Origin: Planctomycetales bacterium
GTDB lineage: Bacteria; Planctomycetota; Planctomycetia; Pirellulales; Lacipirellulaceae
Direction: 5' to 3'
Assembly: GCA_020427155.1 (NCBI GenBank)
Contig: JAGQOW010000041.1
Coordinates: forward strand, 1 to 35,698
DNA length: 35,698 nt
The position numbers were made by a program, and so were the translations under genes. The notes under the pieces were generated by a model. It had not been told where the DNA came from, made no database searches, and saw nothing but the letters and a program-made list of their open reading frames with translations. This document shows positions 7,544 through 16,464 of the stretch, in pieces; the stretch's first letter is position 1, and each line of letters begins with the position of its first letter.

Positions 7544-8680
7544 ATGGCTACACTGGCGAACATCATGAATCGGCGCAGCTATCTGAAAGTCAAAACCCGC
7601 GACCCGGCATTCCTTTGGAGAATGGTCCTGTGGATCATTGCCGCCGGGATTGTGCTCGGATACGTGGCTCAATACTTCTGGCAGCCTCAGCCCCAATGGG
7701 AGCTGCGGCCGGCTACGCCGAATAGTGGGTGGCAGCAGTTGGAAGAATTGGCTGAGCAAGGACTATGGTGGGAGGCTTGGATGGGCATTCCCGCCGAAGT
7801 GTATGCGGGTTTTGCTCACCGGGGCCCCTTGGCTTTAGCTGTGTTCGCAGGATGCTGTTGGCTGGCGTTCTTGCTGCAAGCCCTGCAGATAAAACACTTG
7901 AGGGATTGGCGTCTTTGGGCCACCATGGTTGCGATTCTCCTGGGTGTTCTGAGCGTGTGGCCTACCCTGTTCTTCATCTTAAAACAGGAAGTCGGTTGGG
8001 GATTGGTTGAAACTAATGAGTTGATCGGCGGTTTGCGTTACAACGTGCTTGGCGTAGGTTTGCGTGAGGAGTTTGCCAAGCTCTGCTGCCTTCTGCCGTT
8101 GATGCCGCTACTACTTCGACAACGCAACGAACTGGCTGTGCTGTTAGTCTCGGCTGCAATCGGGTTGGGTTTTGCGATCGAAGAGAACGTTAGCTACTTT
8201 CGGAGGAGCCAGGGCGCCGCTACGATGGGCCGGTTTCTAACGGCAAATCCGTTTCACATGGCCCTCACGGGGCTGGTGGGCCTGGCGGTTTATCGCGCGC
8301 TTCGCTATCCCCAGCAATGCGGCCCGCAAGCCGGAGCAATCTTTGGTCTGATGGTATTCGCCCACGGGTTCTACGACGCAGCACTAAGTATTCCCGCGCT
8401 GGCCGATTACTCGCTGGCCGGCACGATCGTTTTCGCCTTGGTTGTTTATCAGTTTTTCCATGAGCTACGCACGCTCCGAACGACGGGCGGCGATACGGTT
8501 AGCCTTTCAGCGAACTTCTTGTGTGGCGTATCGTTGTTGACCTCGGTGACTTTCGTCTATTTGAGCGCCACTCTGGGCTGCGCCGCCGCCTTCGACAGCC
8601 TCGCCACAGGTGTGCTCGGCCTGGCCGTGATGGTCTACCTTTTCCTTAGAGAAATGCCTGACACCATGGTCACTGTGTGA
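7544..8680 (+). CDS. PrsW-like intramembrane glutamic protease (CAAX-type superfamily)
   Basis: 378 residues with about eight to nine transmembrane helices. The motif set is that of PrsW and related membrane proteases: REEFAK (174-179, Glu175/176), FAIEEN (210-215, Glu213/214), a His in NPFHMALTG (His238) and AHGFYDA (His274). PrsW in Bacillus starts degradation of an anti-sigma factor; the target here is unknown. The start at 7544 is chosen because GGAGG lies 9 nt upstream; a longer in-frame extension to 7520 lacks this. It is divergent from ruvB and stands alone. Confidence 0.82.
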   Translation: MATLANIMNRRSYLKVKTRDPAFLWRMVLWIIAAGIVLGYVAQYFWQPQPQWELRPATPNSGWQQLEELAEQGLWWEAWMGIPAEVYAGFAHRGPLALAVFAGCCWLAFLLQALQIKHLRDWRLWATMVAILLGVLSVWPTLFFILKQEVGWGLVETNELIGGLRYNVLGVGLREEFAKLCCLLPLMPLLLRQRNELAVLLVSAAIGLGFAIEENVSYFRRSQGAATMGRFLTANPFHMALTGLVGLAVYRALRYPQQCGPQAGAIFGLMVFAHGFYDAALSIPALADYSLAGTIVFALVVYQFFHELRTLRTTGGDTVSLSANFLCGVSLLTSVTFVYLSATLGCAAAFDSLATGVLGLAVMVYLFLREMPDTMVTV

Positions 8681-8935
8681 GTGTCTGGCTGCTTTGCCTG
8701 CTGGATGACGAGGCAGCTAGCAGCAAAAACGAATCAGGCTGGGGGCTTTCCTATCGAGTGTCTACTTGACTTGCGGTTCACCACCTGACTCTGGTGTGTG
8801 GATAGGGTTCCAGTAGGGCCAAGAATCGCATCCCGCAGCTGGACTTGAGTGGTATAATGCAGTTGATGTGGTTTAGATCAGTTTTCTTCTCCGGTGGAGT
8901 TGCATCAGTTGGAAAGACTGCCGAGTAGACGCTCA

Positions 8936-11299
8936 ATGTCTCTGCCACCTTCTTCGTGTTCGATTGAGAAACCACCTGTGCCAGCTTCCATACATTTTTT
9001 CCGCCAGCACCAATCGCTTCGTCTCGTTCTCGGCGCGGTAATGTTGCTCGCCTTGCTCTGTTCTTCCACTCGGGCTCAGCAAGATTCGGTTTCGACGTGG
9101 GAGGCTGCCGAGTTCCGCTCCTGGAGCTTCATTCCGTATTGGACAACCCAATCGCAACTGGAATCGTTCGATACCGACGGCATCTACGATCACGTGTCCG
9201 ACGTGCTCTATTTCTCCGGCGTGAGACCCACGGCTTCGGGAGGCCTGAACTACCACCCGTGGGCCGCTCAACACCTGGCGACGCTCGCTAGCCATCAAGC
9301 CAGCAATGGCTTCCGCTACCACATGAGCATGTTCGACACTTATGGGGGCGACGTCGAGACGGTTTGGAACTCGATCACGTCGAATCCGACGAACCGAGCC
9401 AATTTTGTCGCCAATGTGACCAGCTTGCTGCAGGCCAATGGCATGACGGGTTTCAATCTCGATTGGGAGCGGCCGAACACCGTCACCGAGTGGGCCAACT
9501 ACACGCAGCTTGCCAAAGACCTGAAAGCTGCGATCGGGCCGCTCGGCATGGAAGTGTCGGTTGACGATTACGGTTACACCGACTCGAAGTGGGATGATTC
9601 GTCGGTCTTCGATGCCAATACCTATGACCAGCTCTTTATCATGGGCTACCATTACCCGGCTTACAGCGCCAACACGCTGAACCATAATTATTTTGCAAAT
9701 GGGAAACTCGCGCTGACCGGGCAAGGGGTGGAAAAGGCTTTCCAAGACGAGCAGTTGGTGTTAGGCATTGGCACTTGGGGCAAAGATGCGGGGACCAAGA
9801 GCCTGAAGTCGATTGTCGAGGCCGACCCCAATCTGGCTTACGACGCAACCACCTGGACCGATGGAGTAGACACCTGGACGATCGAAAGCCGCGAGCAAGT
9901 GCGCGGCAAGGTTCAGTTGGCGCTCGATCGTAACATGGCCGGCGTCATGTACTGGACGCTACACTACGACTCACCCACACAACTCGGCTTGCATCGCGTC
10001 GCCCATCATTACGTTTCTGTGGCGCGCGACATTCCAGATTTGAACCTCGACGGCAAAGTCGATGCGGCCGATGCCGACGCCCTGGCCGACAACATGGGAA
10101 GTAGCCCCGGCTCTGCGAACTTGAATACCGCAGCCGGCTTTGACCAGTTTTATCTTCAAAGCAACTGGGAGCAGGGCGACCACGACGGCAGTGGTTTCGT
10201 CAATCAGGCAGACGCAGACTGGTTAGCCGACCGTTTCGCTACGTTGGGCGTCAACTTGTCTGACCGGCTGGCGTATAACGGCACCTTCGAGAATTTTCAG
10301 AATGGCCCTGGCCTCGTCGGCCGCTGGCAAGTGCCCCTCAATGGCGGCAGTCTGCCCGAGACCAGTAATTTTGCCCAGCATGGCTCTGGCCAATTCGGCT
10401 TCGCCGGCAGCGGCGCAGGTTACGACAAGCACAGTGATGCGTCGGTCACCATTCGCAATCAGAACGCGGCCGAGGCATCCGACACGCTCAATACCGATCC
10501 ACGCGAGATGGGAGTTGCCTTGAGTGCACCGATCAACTTGGGGCAAGATGTGGAGAGATACTTCACGTTTCTGGTGAGACAAAACACCGGGTCCTTGCTC
10601 CCCTCGCAATTGGCCTCGGACGATCGAGATCTCTTTCTGAATTTCCAGGATGCCGCCGGTGCGGATCAATTCAATATTGCCCTAAGCGGACTGAGCGGCG
10701 AGGTGGCGATCAATAGTCTCGCAGATCCTAGCGGCGACGACGTCTCGTTTGCCGGCTTCTTTTTGCCAGACACCACCTACCTGTTCGTGGGCAAGATCTC
10801 GGGCAACGGCGGCGGGGCCAACCAGCTGCAATTGTCGTTCTTTCCGGAAGGCTCATCGGTTGGCGACTTCACCGGCGCTTCTTTCCCTTGGCTCCTGACG
10901 GCCAATAGTAGCGTTGGTTTCGATCCGGTAGTTACCGATCTGCAGTTGGTCAGTCTCTACGAAGCGAACTATACGATCAGCAACATTCAAATCGGCGCGG
11001 CAAGCCACTTCTTTGGTCCGCCGCTGGAAGGCGACTTCGACGCCGACGGCGATGTCGACGGTTTCGATTTCTTGAAGTGGCAACGAGGTGAGACCTTCGA
11101 TCCGCTTGGCATGCTCGATTTGGGTGCTTGGGAGTCGGGTTTCGGATCGCCCCCCCCGCTCGCAGCAGCCCCGGTAGCCGTGCCAGAACCTTCCGCCGCC
11201 GTGCTACTGACTTTGCTGGCAGCGGTAGGAGTCTTCACTCGCCCCAGCTTTCAACGGTTCTCAGTCAGCTCTGTTTACAGCGGCATGAAGAGTTACTGA
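8936..11299 (+). CDS. Secreted GH18-like (chitinase-superfamily) protein with dockerin-like repeats and PEP-CTERM-like tail
   Basis: About 787 residues. A long N-terminus precedes a hydrophobic signal segment (about 28-42) and a cleavage-like TRAQ. A GH18-type barrel follows: the active-site strand reads MTGFNLDWERP with catalytic-type Glu178, then MGYHYPA and GVMYWTLHYD. The usual DGFDIDWE has become TGFNLDWE, so two acidic residues are lost while the Asp-x-Glu pair stays. Two calcium-loop/dockerin-like repeats come next (DLNLDGKVDAADAD and DHDGSGFVNQADAD), then a beta-rich module, a third calcium loop (GDFDADGDVDGFDF) and a VPEP-hydrophobic helix-basic tail like PEP-CTERM sorting signals. 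The start is uncertain: an upstream GTG at 8894 or a later ATG near the signal are alternatives. Confidence 0.8.
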   Translation: MSLPPSSCSIEKPPVPASIHFFRQHQSLRLVLGAVMLLALLCSSTRAQQDSVSTWEAAEFRSWSFIPYWTTQSQLESFDTDGIYDHVSDVLYFSGVRPTASGGLNYHPWAAQHLATLASHQASNGFRYHMSMFDTYGGDVETVWNSITSNPTNRANFVANVTSLLQANGMTGFNLDWERPNTVTEWANYTQLAKDLKAAIGPLGMEVSVDDYGYTDSKWDDSSVFDANTYDQLFIMGYHYPAYSANTLNHNYFANGKLALTGQGVEKAFQDEQLVLGIGTWGKDAGTKSLKSIVEADPNLAYDATTWTDGVDTWTIESREQVRGKVQLALDRNMAGVMYWTLHYDSPTQLGLHRVAHHYVSVARDIPDLNLDGKVDAADADALADNMGSSPGSANLNTAAGFDQFYLQSNWEQGDHDGSGFVNQADADWLADRFATLGVNLSDRLAYNGTFENFQNGPGLVGRWQVPLNGGSLPETSNFAQHGSGQFGFAGSGAGYDKHSDASVTIRNQNAAEASDTLNTDPREMGVALSAPINLGQDVERYFTFLVRQNTGSLLPSQLASDDRDLFLNFQDAAGADQFNIALSGLSGEVAINSLADPSGDDVSFAGFFLPDTTYLFVGKISGNGGGANQLQLSFFPEGSSVGDFTGASFPWLLTANSSVGFDPVVTDLQLVSLYEANYTISNIQIGAASHFFGPPLEGDFDADGDVDGFDFLKWQRGETFDPLGMLDLGAWESGFGSPPPLAAAPVAVPEPSAAVLLTLLAAVGVFTRPSFQRFSVSSVYSGMKSY

Positions 11300-11301
11300 C
11301 C

Positions 11302-12054
11302 CTACTTAAGCGAGTCTAGAAAATCGATGAGCGCTTCATAGCAGAAATCGGGTAGCGGGCCGTTGTGTTCTCCGTTAGGGATTTCGAGAAATCGTTTCTG
11401 TTTGCTGGGCGAGGCCTCGAAAAGTTGCTTACCCATGGCCAGCGGAATTACCTCGTCGGCAGTGCCGTGACTTTGCAGGAGCGGGCCGTGATACTTGCGA
11501 ATGTTCTTCGCAGAGGAAAAACGGTTGCTCATAAAACATCGCACTGGAAACCAGGGAATGTTGTGTGCTGCGGTGTCGAGCAAGCAAGAGAAAGTGCGAT
11601 CGAGCACCAACCCTGCCACCGCATGCTCGGCGGCAAGGGCAACACTTACTGCTCCGCCTAGCGAACGCCCGATGAGCACGACTTCGTCGGGGTCGATGTT
11701 TGCACGTTCTGCTAGCCAAAGCTGAGCGGTCCGAGCATCGGACACGACATTGCTCTCATGCGATTTGCCTTCGCTGCGACCGTAGCCACGATAGTCCCAG
11801 GCAAATACTGAGACCCCAATACGCTGATTCAAGACACGCAGCCGGTTATCCAGGTGGGGTACGCATTCCCCGTTGCCGTGGCTGTAAAGAACAACGGCCC
11901 GCGGTTGTGCGTGTGGGACATACCAGCCATGAAGCTTGGTGCCGTCGTCGGCCGTAAAGGTCACGTCTTCGAACGGCAGGTCGGGCGGATTCCAGTCGCC
12001 ATCAGAAACCTTTCGAGCGGGAAACACGAGTCGGCGTTCGATAAAACTTATCAT
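11302..12054 (-). CDS. Alpha/beta hydrolase (serine hydrolase, BEM46/ABHD17-like)
   Basis: 250 residues. A canonical alpha/beta-hydrolase order is seen: HGNGE oxyanion region (about 59-63), DYRGYGRSEG (87-95), nucleophile elbow GRSLGG with Ser131, acid Asp200 in SHGTADEVIP, and His230 in NGEHNG. The N-terminal hydrophobic start (MISFIERRLVFPA) may dip into the membrane. The natural substrate is probably an ester or thioester but cannot be named. It is convergent with the GH18-like gene, with two bases between the stop codons. Confidence 0.88.
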   Translation of the reverse strand: MISFIERRLVFPARKVSDGDWNPPDLPFEDVTFTADDGTKLHGWYVPHAQPRAVVLYSHGNGECVPHLDNRLRVLNQRIGVSVFAWDYRGYGRSEGKSHESNVVSDARTAQLWLAERANIDPDEVVLIGRSLGGAVSVALAAEHAVAGLVLDRTFSCLLDTAAHNIPWFPVRCFMSNRFSSAKNIRKYHGPLLQSHGTADEVIPLAMGKQLFEASPSKQKRFLEIPNGEHNGPLPDFCYEALIDFLDSLK

Positions 12055-12397
12055 CGACTGCTGTACGGCTAAATCTCTGTCGCATGGTCCAAGCCTTTGA
12101 GTCGGTCAGTTGGAACCTGAAGAACTCGGCGGGCAAATTGTGCCTGAGATTTCATTCTAACCTCGGTGGTTCGGTTGCGTCGATGCATTCGCATGGTTGC
12201 CAGCAATTGATGTTCGCAGGAAACTATGTCGGAGAATTGATTGGCCAAGGTATTTCCGCAAAGATTCGCGATTCTCGACAACGGGTACTAGTTGACTTGG
12301 TGTTACTGGCAAGCGTAAACTAGGGATTGGCGAGTTTTCGGTGGCATGGGGGTGTCACTCTCCTTTTCTCTGTCCTCTGTCTTGGAGGGAAACCGCG
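12055..12397. other. Intergenic region between divergent genes
   Basis: No convincing gene: a 79-codon open frame from 12084 has neither a ribosome binding site nor protein-like composition. The right end holds a promoter candidate (12292-12321) for the next gene; a promoter for the divergent hydrolase gene would be expected at the left end, but none was picked out. Confidence 0.5.
12292..12321 (+). promoter_or_regulatory. Candidate sigma70-type promoter
   Basis: TTGACT (12292-12297) and TAAACT (12316-12321) are separated by 18 bp, about 76 bp before the ATG at 12398. It is a sequence match only. Confidence 0.35.
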
Positions 12398-12973
12398 ATG
12401 CGTGTGCTATTGGCAGGTATTATTGGGGCTGTCGCGGCTGCGGCGGTTTGGATGGCCATCGAACATAACGCCAGTCAAGAGTTTGGCTGGATAGCCGTCT
12501 TTGTCGGGTTGGTCACTGGCTTTGCAGTGCATTGGTCCGCGGGGGCTCGTTCTGCGGGTGGATTTGCGCGGGGCGCACTGGCTGCAATCTTGGCGATCGC
12601 CGCTTGTGTGGCCAGCCGGCAAGTGTATGCCAAAGTGATGACAAAGACGAACATGGGCGCTGCGGTGATTGTCACTTCGGGCACGGAGGTAAAGGAAGCT
12701 GAAACCGAAACGGGGGGAACGGCCGTTGTCGTGGAAGAAATCTCTGAAGAGCAAGTTCGACCGGCGGCCGACATGTCGATGCCCGGGAAGATGACCATCA
12801 AGAAGGGCTCTGCAGAGTGGGATATGCTTTGGCTCTCACTGGCAGGCCTGTCTGCTTATCTCATCGGCAAAGGACGCGACGTGGTGGTGACAGCGACAGA
12901 CGAGCAACCTGGTGGCGATTCGCCTGCTACCGAAGCCGAAACTCCAGCGACCGGCGAAGAAGGGTCTGTGTAA
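12398..12973 (+). CDS. Small membrane protein of unknown function
   Basis: 191 residues; the ATG at 12398 follows GGAGGG with good spacing. Three short hydrophobic stretches at the N-terminus (about 4-20, 27-44, 55-70) are followed by a Glu/Thr-rich acidic linker, a segment PGKMTIKKGSAEWD, another possible helix (DMLWLSLAGLSAYLIG) and an acidic Glu/Thr tail. I do not recognise a family. It is convergent with ruvA, 15 bp from its end. Confidence 0.65.
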   Translation: MRVLLAGIIGAVAAAAVWMAIEHNASQEFGWIAVFVGLVTGFAVHWSAGARSAGGFARGALAAILAIAACVASRQVYAKVMTKTNMGAAVIVTSGTEVKEAETETGGTAVVVEEISEEQVRPAADMSMPGKMTIKKGSAEWDMLWLSLAGLSAYLIGKGRDVVVTATDEQPGGDSPATEAETPATGEEGSV

Positions 12974-12988
12974 CACACGCCAGCCGAT

Positions 12989-13612
12989 TCATGCGTTGCG
13001 CTGTTGGTAGACCGTGTGCAGTAGCGACTCCACGTCTTTGTATATCTTTTTTTGCGAGAGGGCTTCGTCCAGCAATCGGCGGGCATCTGCTTCGCCGTGA
13101 CCTAACGCACGCAGCACTTCAAAAGCTTCGCTGACTACATCCCGCTCCACTTCAGCAGTTTGAGGCGAGTCGCGGCCGATCAGCAGTGCAAACTTCGGCA
13201 CTTTGCGACGGAGCTTGGCGATGATTCGTTCCGCAGTGGCCGGCCCGATGCCCGGCAGACCGCTAAGGCCCTTGGAATCTTGATCCTCGATCAGTTGGGC
13301 TACTTCTTGCACCGGCCGAACCATGGCCCGAAGAGCTTTCTTCACGCCGACACCGTCCACCTGGCAGAACAACTCGAAAAACTCGCGCTCGATGCCCGAG
13401 AGAAACCCGATCAACCGCGGAGTCATACGTCCCTGCATCGGATTGCCTTCCAGGTACTCGATCGTGTGCAGGCTGATCTGCTTGCCAATCTGCTCTTGCA
13501 GATGGCGACGCGTAAACTCAGGAATCAGAACTTCATATTCAAATGCGTCGACCGCAAGCGTCAGCACATCGCCGCTCACCGTCACAGGAGTACCAGTGAT
13601 CTTTGTAATCAT
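12989..13612 (-). CDS. ruvA: Holliday junction DNA-binding subunit RuvA
   Basis: Tetrameric Holliday-junction-binding protein that loads RuvB. 207 residues: an N-terminal OB-fold ([12 protein letters not shown]), helix-hairpin-helix repeats including [19 protein letters not shown] (about 118-136), and a C-terminal domain with the expected [17 protein letters not shown] helix that contacts RuvB. Downstream of ruvC in a ruvCA unit, with 72 bp between them that contain a hairpin repeat. ruvB is elsewhere in the window. Confidence 0.95.
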   Translation of the reverse strand: MITKITGTPVTVSGDVLTLAVDAFEYEVLIPEFTRRHLQEQIGKQISLHTIEYLEGNPMQGRMTPRLIGFLSGIEREFFELFCQVDGVGVKKALRAMVRPVQEVAQLIEDQDSKGLSGLPGIGPATAERIIAKLRRKVPKFALLIGRDSPQTAEVERDVVSEAFEVLRALGHGEADARRLLDEALSQKKIYKDVESLLHTVYQQRNA

Positions 13613-13643
13613 GAATTAGAGAGATTGCGAAATTCGATTTCAG

Positions 13644-13674
13644 GGTCTTAGCTGTGCTGCCACGCAACACAGGG
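13644..13674 (-). repeat. Hairpin repeat upstream of ruvA
   Basis: CTGTG (13652-13656) pairs with CACAG (13668-13672); inside, TGC (13658-13660) pairs with GCA (13664-13666). It is related to the element upstream of ruvB, including the GCTAAG tail read on the minus strand. It begins 32 nt before the ruvA ATG. Confidence 0.55.
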
Positions 13675-13684
13675 CGTCATATTC

Positions 13685-14176
13685 TCAAGCCCCAAGCATC
13701 TCGCGCCGACTCACACAATAGTGGCAAAAGGCGATTGCCAGGGCATCAGCGACGTCGGCCGGCTCGGGAAGGGTCGCGAGATTTAGCTCGCGCTGGATTG
13801 CAAGTTGCATCTGCCACTTTGGGGCGCGGCCGTTGTTGGTCAGGGTCTTCTTCACTTGCGTAGCAGCGTAGTCTTCGACCTCGATGCCCGCTTTGGCGGC
13901 GGCCAGACAGATTACCCCGCGTGCGTGCCCCATCAAAATCGCCGTGGTCGGGCGATCGTAATGGGAATAGAGCTTTTCCAGAGCCATGATGTCTGGCCGC
14001 AACGCTTCGATCACGTCGGCGACCCCGTCATGGATTTCTTGGATACGTGAAACGAGCGAGCCCCGCGACTTACCGCGCACAATTCCCGCTTCTACCAATC
14101 GCGGTTGGCCCTGGACAATTTCCAGCACCCCGTACCCGGTAGTGTTCAATCCAGGATCGATGCCAAGTATCTTCAT
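13685..14176 (-). CDS. ruvC: Holliday junction resolvase RuvC
   Basis: Dimeric endonuclease that cuts Holliday junctions symmetrically. 163 residues beginning MKILGIDPGLNTTGYG. The four acidic active-site residues are visible: Asp7, Glu67 (ALEKLY), Asp141 and Asp144 (DVADALAIAFCH). Length is normal. First gene of the ruvC-ruvA pair. Confidence 0.96.
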   Translation of the reverse strand: MKILGIDPGLNTTGYGVLEIVQGQPRLVEAGIVRGKSRGSLVSRIQEIHDGVADVIEALRPDIMALEKLYSHYDRPTTAILMGHARGVICLAAAKAGIEVEDYAATQVKKTLTNNGRAPKWQMQLAIQRELNLATLPEPADVADALAIAFCHYCVSRREMLGA

Positions 14177-14222
14177 CCGTGATGGGGCCCTGCAAGATTG
14201 CCCTGGCAGAGCTTAAAGCTCA

Positions 14223-14669
14223 TTAGTGAACAATCGAAGCAATAGTAATTGAGTAGACGTCGAATTCATACGCGGGTTTTCCTAGCCCGCTTCTTGTTAC
14301 ATGTATTCTGACACTATAGGTCGAAGCATGGTTCCAGGTTCCGTAGGTTATTCTCAGAGCAATAACTCGACTGCTTGGCCAGTTATTATTCTGATCTTTC
14401 GGCTCCAGGAGTGCCTCTACTTCGAAGCGATTGGCCTGCTTGTATAATTCTGCGAGGAACCGGTCTTCGGCTGTAGGAAACATTCTATCAGCAGCATCGT
14501 ACTGCTCTTGTTGAATTGCTGTGATGAACTGCTTCGCTAAGGTAGTTGGCAAAACAGACCACCAATAGGCTCCTATGGCGGCGAGGGTTGTAATAACAAA
14601 GAGATCGCGCAACGAGAAACGCATTCGCCATTTCTTGAATGTCGTCGTAGTACTCAACCCTGGCTCCAT
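14223..14669 (-). CDS. Small membrane-anchored protein with planctomycete MRFSLRDLF-type N-terminus
   Basis: 148 residues from the ATG at 14669, which lies inside the last codons of cysS (16-bp overlap); the second ATG at 14624 gives MRFSLRDLFVITTLAAIGAYWW, where such planctomycete proteins usually start. One N-terminal transmembrane helix is followed by a mixed alpha/beta domain of about 100 residues with a QQEQYDAADRMFP segment, like a domain that accumulates after an anchor. Function unknown. Coupled translation after cysS is possible. Confidence 0.65.
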   Translation of the reverse strand: MEPGLSTTTTFKKWRMRFSLRDLFVITTLAAIGAYWWSVLPTTLAKQFITAIQQEQYDAADRMFPTAEDRFLAELYKQANRFEVEALLEPKDQNNNWPSSRVIALRITYGTWNHASTYSVRIHVTRSGLGKPAYEFDVYSITIASIVH

Positions 14670-16396
14670 TCCGTGCCGCCGGGTCGATCTTCGAGCGTTA
14701 CACCCAACTCAGCAAGCCGGTCGCGGATGGTGTCGGACGTGGCAAAGTCCTTGTTGGCACGCGCCGTTTGGCGAAGCTCGATCAGCAGCTGCATGATTCC
14801 GTCCAAGGTGCTGTCTCCGCCGCCGCTCCACTCCGTGCCGCCGGCGCGATCTTCTAGGGTGATGCCCAGCGGGCCAATGCCATCGCGAATCGCATCAGCT
14901 GTGGCAAAATTCTTGTTGGCACGGGCCTCGGTCCGCAAGTCGAGCACTAGCTGCATGATTTGACCAAGCAGCTGGTCGTCAGCGCCGCGGGCCGCGGCAG
15001 CTGGCTTGGAAAAAATGCCCAGGATCGAAGCCAGCTCTCGCAGCGTGGTCGTGCCTCGTATGAAGGGCTCGGCTTTTGCCGACTGCTTGTTGGGCGATTC
15101 CAACTCATGGTCATCGCAATACTTGTTGAGCTTGCGGACCAGCTCAAACAGCTCGCCGATTGCACCGCCCGTATTGAAGTCGTCGTCCATGGCCTTGAGA
15201 TACTTGTTACGCAGCTCGGCCACTTCAGCCAGCAGTTCGCTCGGGCCCGCGACAATCTCTCCCGCGGCGCGGGTTTTAGGAACCTCGAGATCGTACACAT
15301 TTTGCCCCGTGACTCGTTCGTAGCGCTTGAAGAATCGGTAAAAGGTATCGAGACCGGTGCCAGCTTCTTCAATCGCAGGCTCGTTGAATAACACGGTACT
15401 GCGGTAATGGGTTCGTAGCAAGAAAAAGCGAATTCGCTCACCCCCTTGTCGGCCGATGAGATCGGCCAAACCGCCGGCTCCTTTGCTGCGGCTCATTTTG
15501 CCTCCCTCGTCGGCGGCCTCCCGTTCGCCGCGGCCTCCGACCTTACCGGCCGCACTCGAGGCGCGGAGCAAGCCGTTGTGCGCCCAATAAGTGACCATTG
15601 GCTTGCCGTGGCAGCATTCGCTCTGGGCGATTTCGTTCTCGTGGTGCGGAAACACGAGATCGAGTCCGCCGCCGTGGATATCAAAAGTTTCGCCCAGCAG
15701 TTTCTTGCTCATTGCCGAACACTCGATATGCCAACCGGGACGGCCTTGGCCCCAGGGGCTCTCCCACGAAGGTTCGCCGGCCTTGGCGACCTTCCAGAGT
15801 GCGAAATCGGCTAGCCCCCTCTTGCGCGCGGCGGTGCCGCCGCCTTCGCCTTGCATCGCTTCCAGGGTGCGATTGCTGAGCTTTCCGTAGTCCGAGTCTT
15901 TGCCAACATCAAAATAAACATCGCCTTCCGACTCGTAGGCATAGCCTTGCTCGATAAGCGACTCGATGATCCCGATAATCTCATTCATGCACTCAGTGGC
16001 ACGGGGGAAATGATCGATCTGGTCAACTCCCAAGGCCGCCAGGTTGTCATTGTAGTCCGCAATGTTTTCTTCGGCGACTTCCAGCATCGAGATACCGCGC
16101 TCGTTGGCTTTGGCGATCAGCTTGTCGTCGACGTCCGTAATGTTCACCACCCAAGTGACCTTATAGCCACAATAGACGAGGTACCGTTTCACACAGTCGA
16201 AAATCACCGGCCCGACCATATGACCGATATGGGCCTTGTCATAAACCGTTGGGCCACATAGGTAGATGCCAACCTGGTTCGGAGCGACCGTGCGGAAGGG
16301 CTCTTTGCGTTTGGTAAGCGTGTTGTACACCTGCAGCGTCGGATGGGGATCAGACAGAGTGGTCATTTCAGTTTTCGATTCAGTGGTAGTAGTCAT
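14654..16396 (-). CDS. cysS: Cysteinyl-tRNA synthetase with duplicated C-terminal domain
   Basis: Charges tRNA-Cys with cysteine. About 580 residues, versus about 460 for the E. coli enzyme. Seen: [16 protein letters not shown] (HIGH motif and zinc Cys), [20 protein letters not shown] and [12 protein letters not shown] (zinc ligands), and KMSRSKG (KMSKS motif). Between HNGLL and KMSRS there is a Gly/Glu/Arg-rich insertion of about 16-18 residues not present in the usual enzyme. The C-terminal domain is present twice in tandem (14825-14959 and 14657-14797). The start at 16396 (MTTTTESK) is uncertain; 16366 (MTTLSDP) and 16444 are also possible, and none has a good ribosome binding site. ispF lies upstream on the same strand. 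Confidence 0.95.
   Translation of the reverse strand: MTTTTESKTEMTTLSDPHPTLQVYNTLTKRKEPFRTVAPNQVGIYLCGPTVYDKAHIGHMVGPVIFDCVKRYLVYCGYKVTWVVNITDVDDKLIAKANERGISMLEVAEENIADYNDNLAALGVDQIDHFPRATECMNEIIGIIESLIEQGYAYESEGDVYFDVGKDSDYGKLSNRTLEAMQGEGGGTAARKRGLADFALWKVAKAGEPSWESPWGQGRPGWHIECSAMSKKLLGETFDIHGGGLDLVFPHHENEIAQSECCHGKPMVTYWAHNGLLRASSAAGKVGGRGEREAADEGGKMSRSKGAGGLADLIGRQGGERIRFFLLRTHYRSTVLFNEPAIEEAGTGLDTFYRFFKRYERVTGQNVYDLEVPKTRAAGEIVAGPSELLAEVAELRNKYLKAMDDDFNTGGAIGELFELVRKLNKYCDDHELESPNKQSAKAEPFIRGTTTLRELASILGIFSKPAAAARGADDQLLGQIMQLVLDLRTEARANKNFATADAIRDGIGPLGITLEDRAGGTEWSGGGDSTLDGIMQLLIELRQTARANKDFATSDTIRDRLAELGVTLEDRPGGTEWSQG
14657..14959 (-). repeat. Tandem duplication within cysS
   Basis: Two in-frame copies of about 45 residues are joined by a 9-residue Gly/Ser/Asp linker. 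Both run from IMQL to GGTEWS through ARANK-x-FAT-x-D and IRD, and match at roughly two thirds of positions. Copy 1 is 14825-14959 and copy 2 is 14657-14797. Confidence 0.85.
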
Positions 16397-16464
16397 TGCT
16401 TTTAGCGGTTTATCGCAGATTGCCAACGTCATGAACTGCCGCAATGCGATGCATTGCTGGCAGG

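Noticed and set aside
7238..7759. Minus-strand frame overlapping the start of the PrsW-like gene and ruvB
   Set aside because: Overlaps two well-supported genes and the ruvB leader, with no domain-like content.
12084..12323. 79-codon open frame between the hydrolase gene and the small membrane protein gene
   Set aside because: No ribosome binding site and no protein-like pattern; it lies in a region where promoters for divergent genes are expected.
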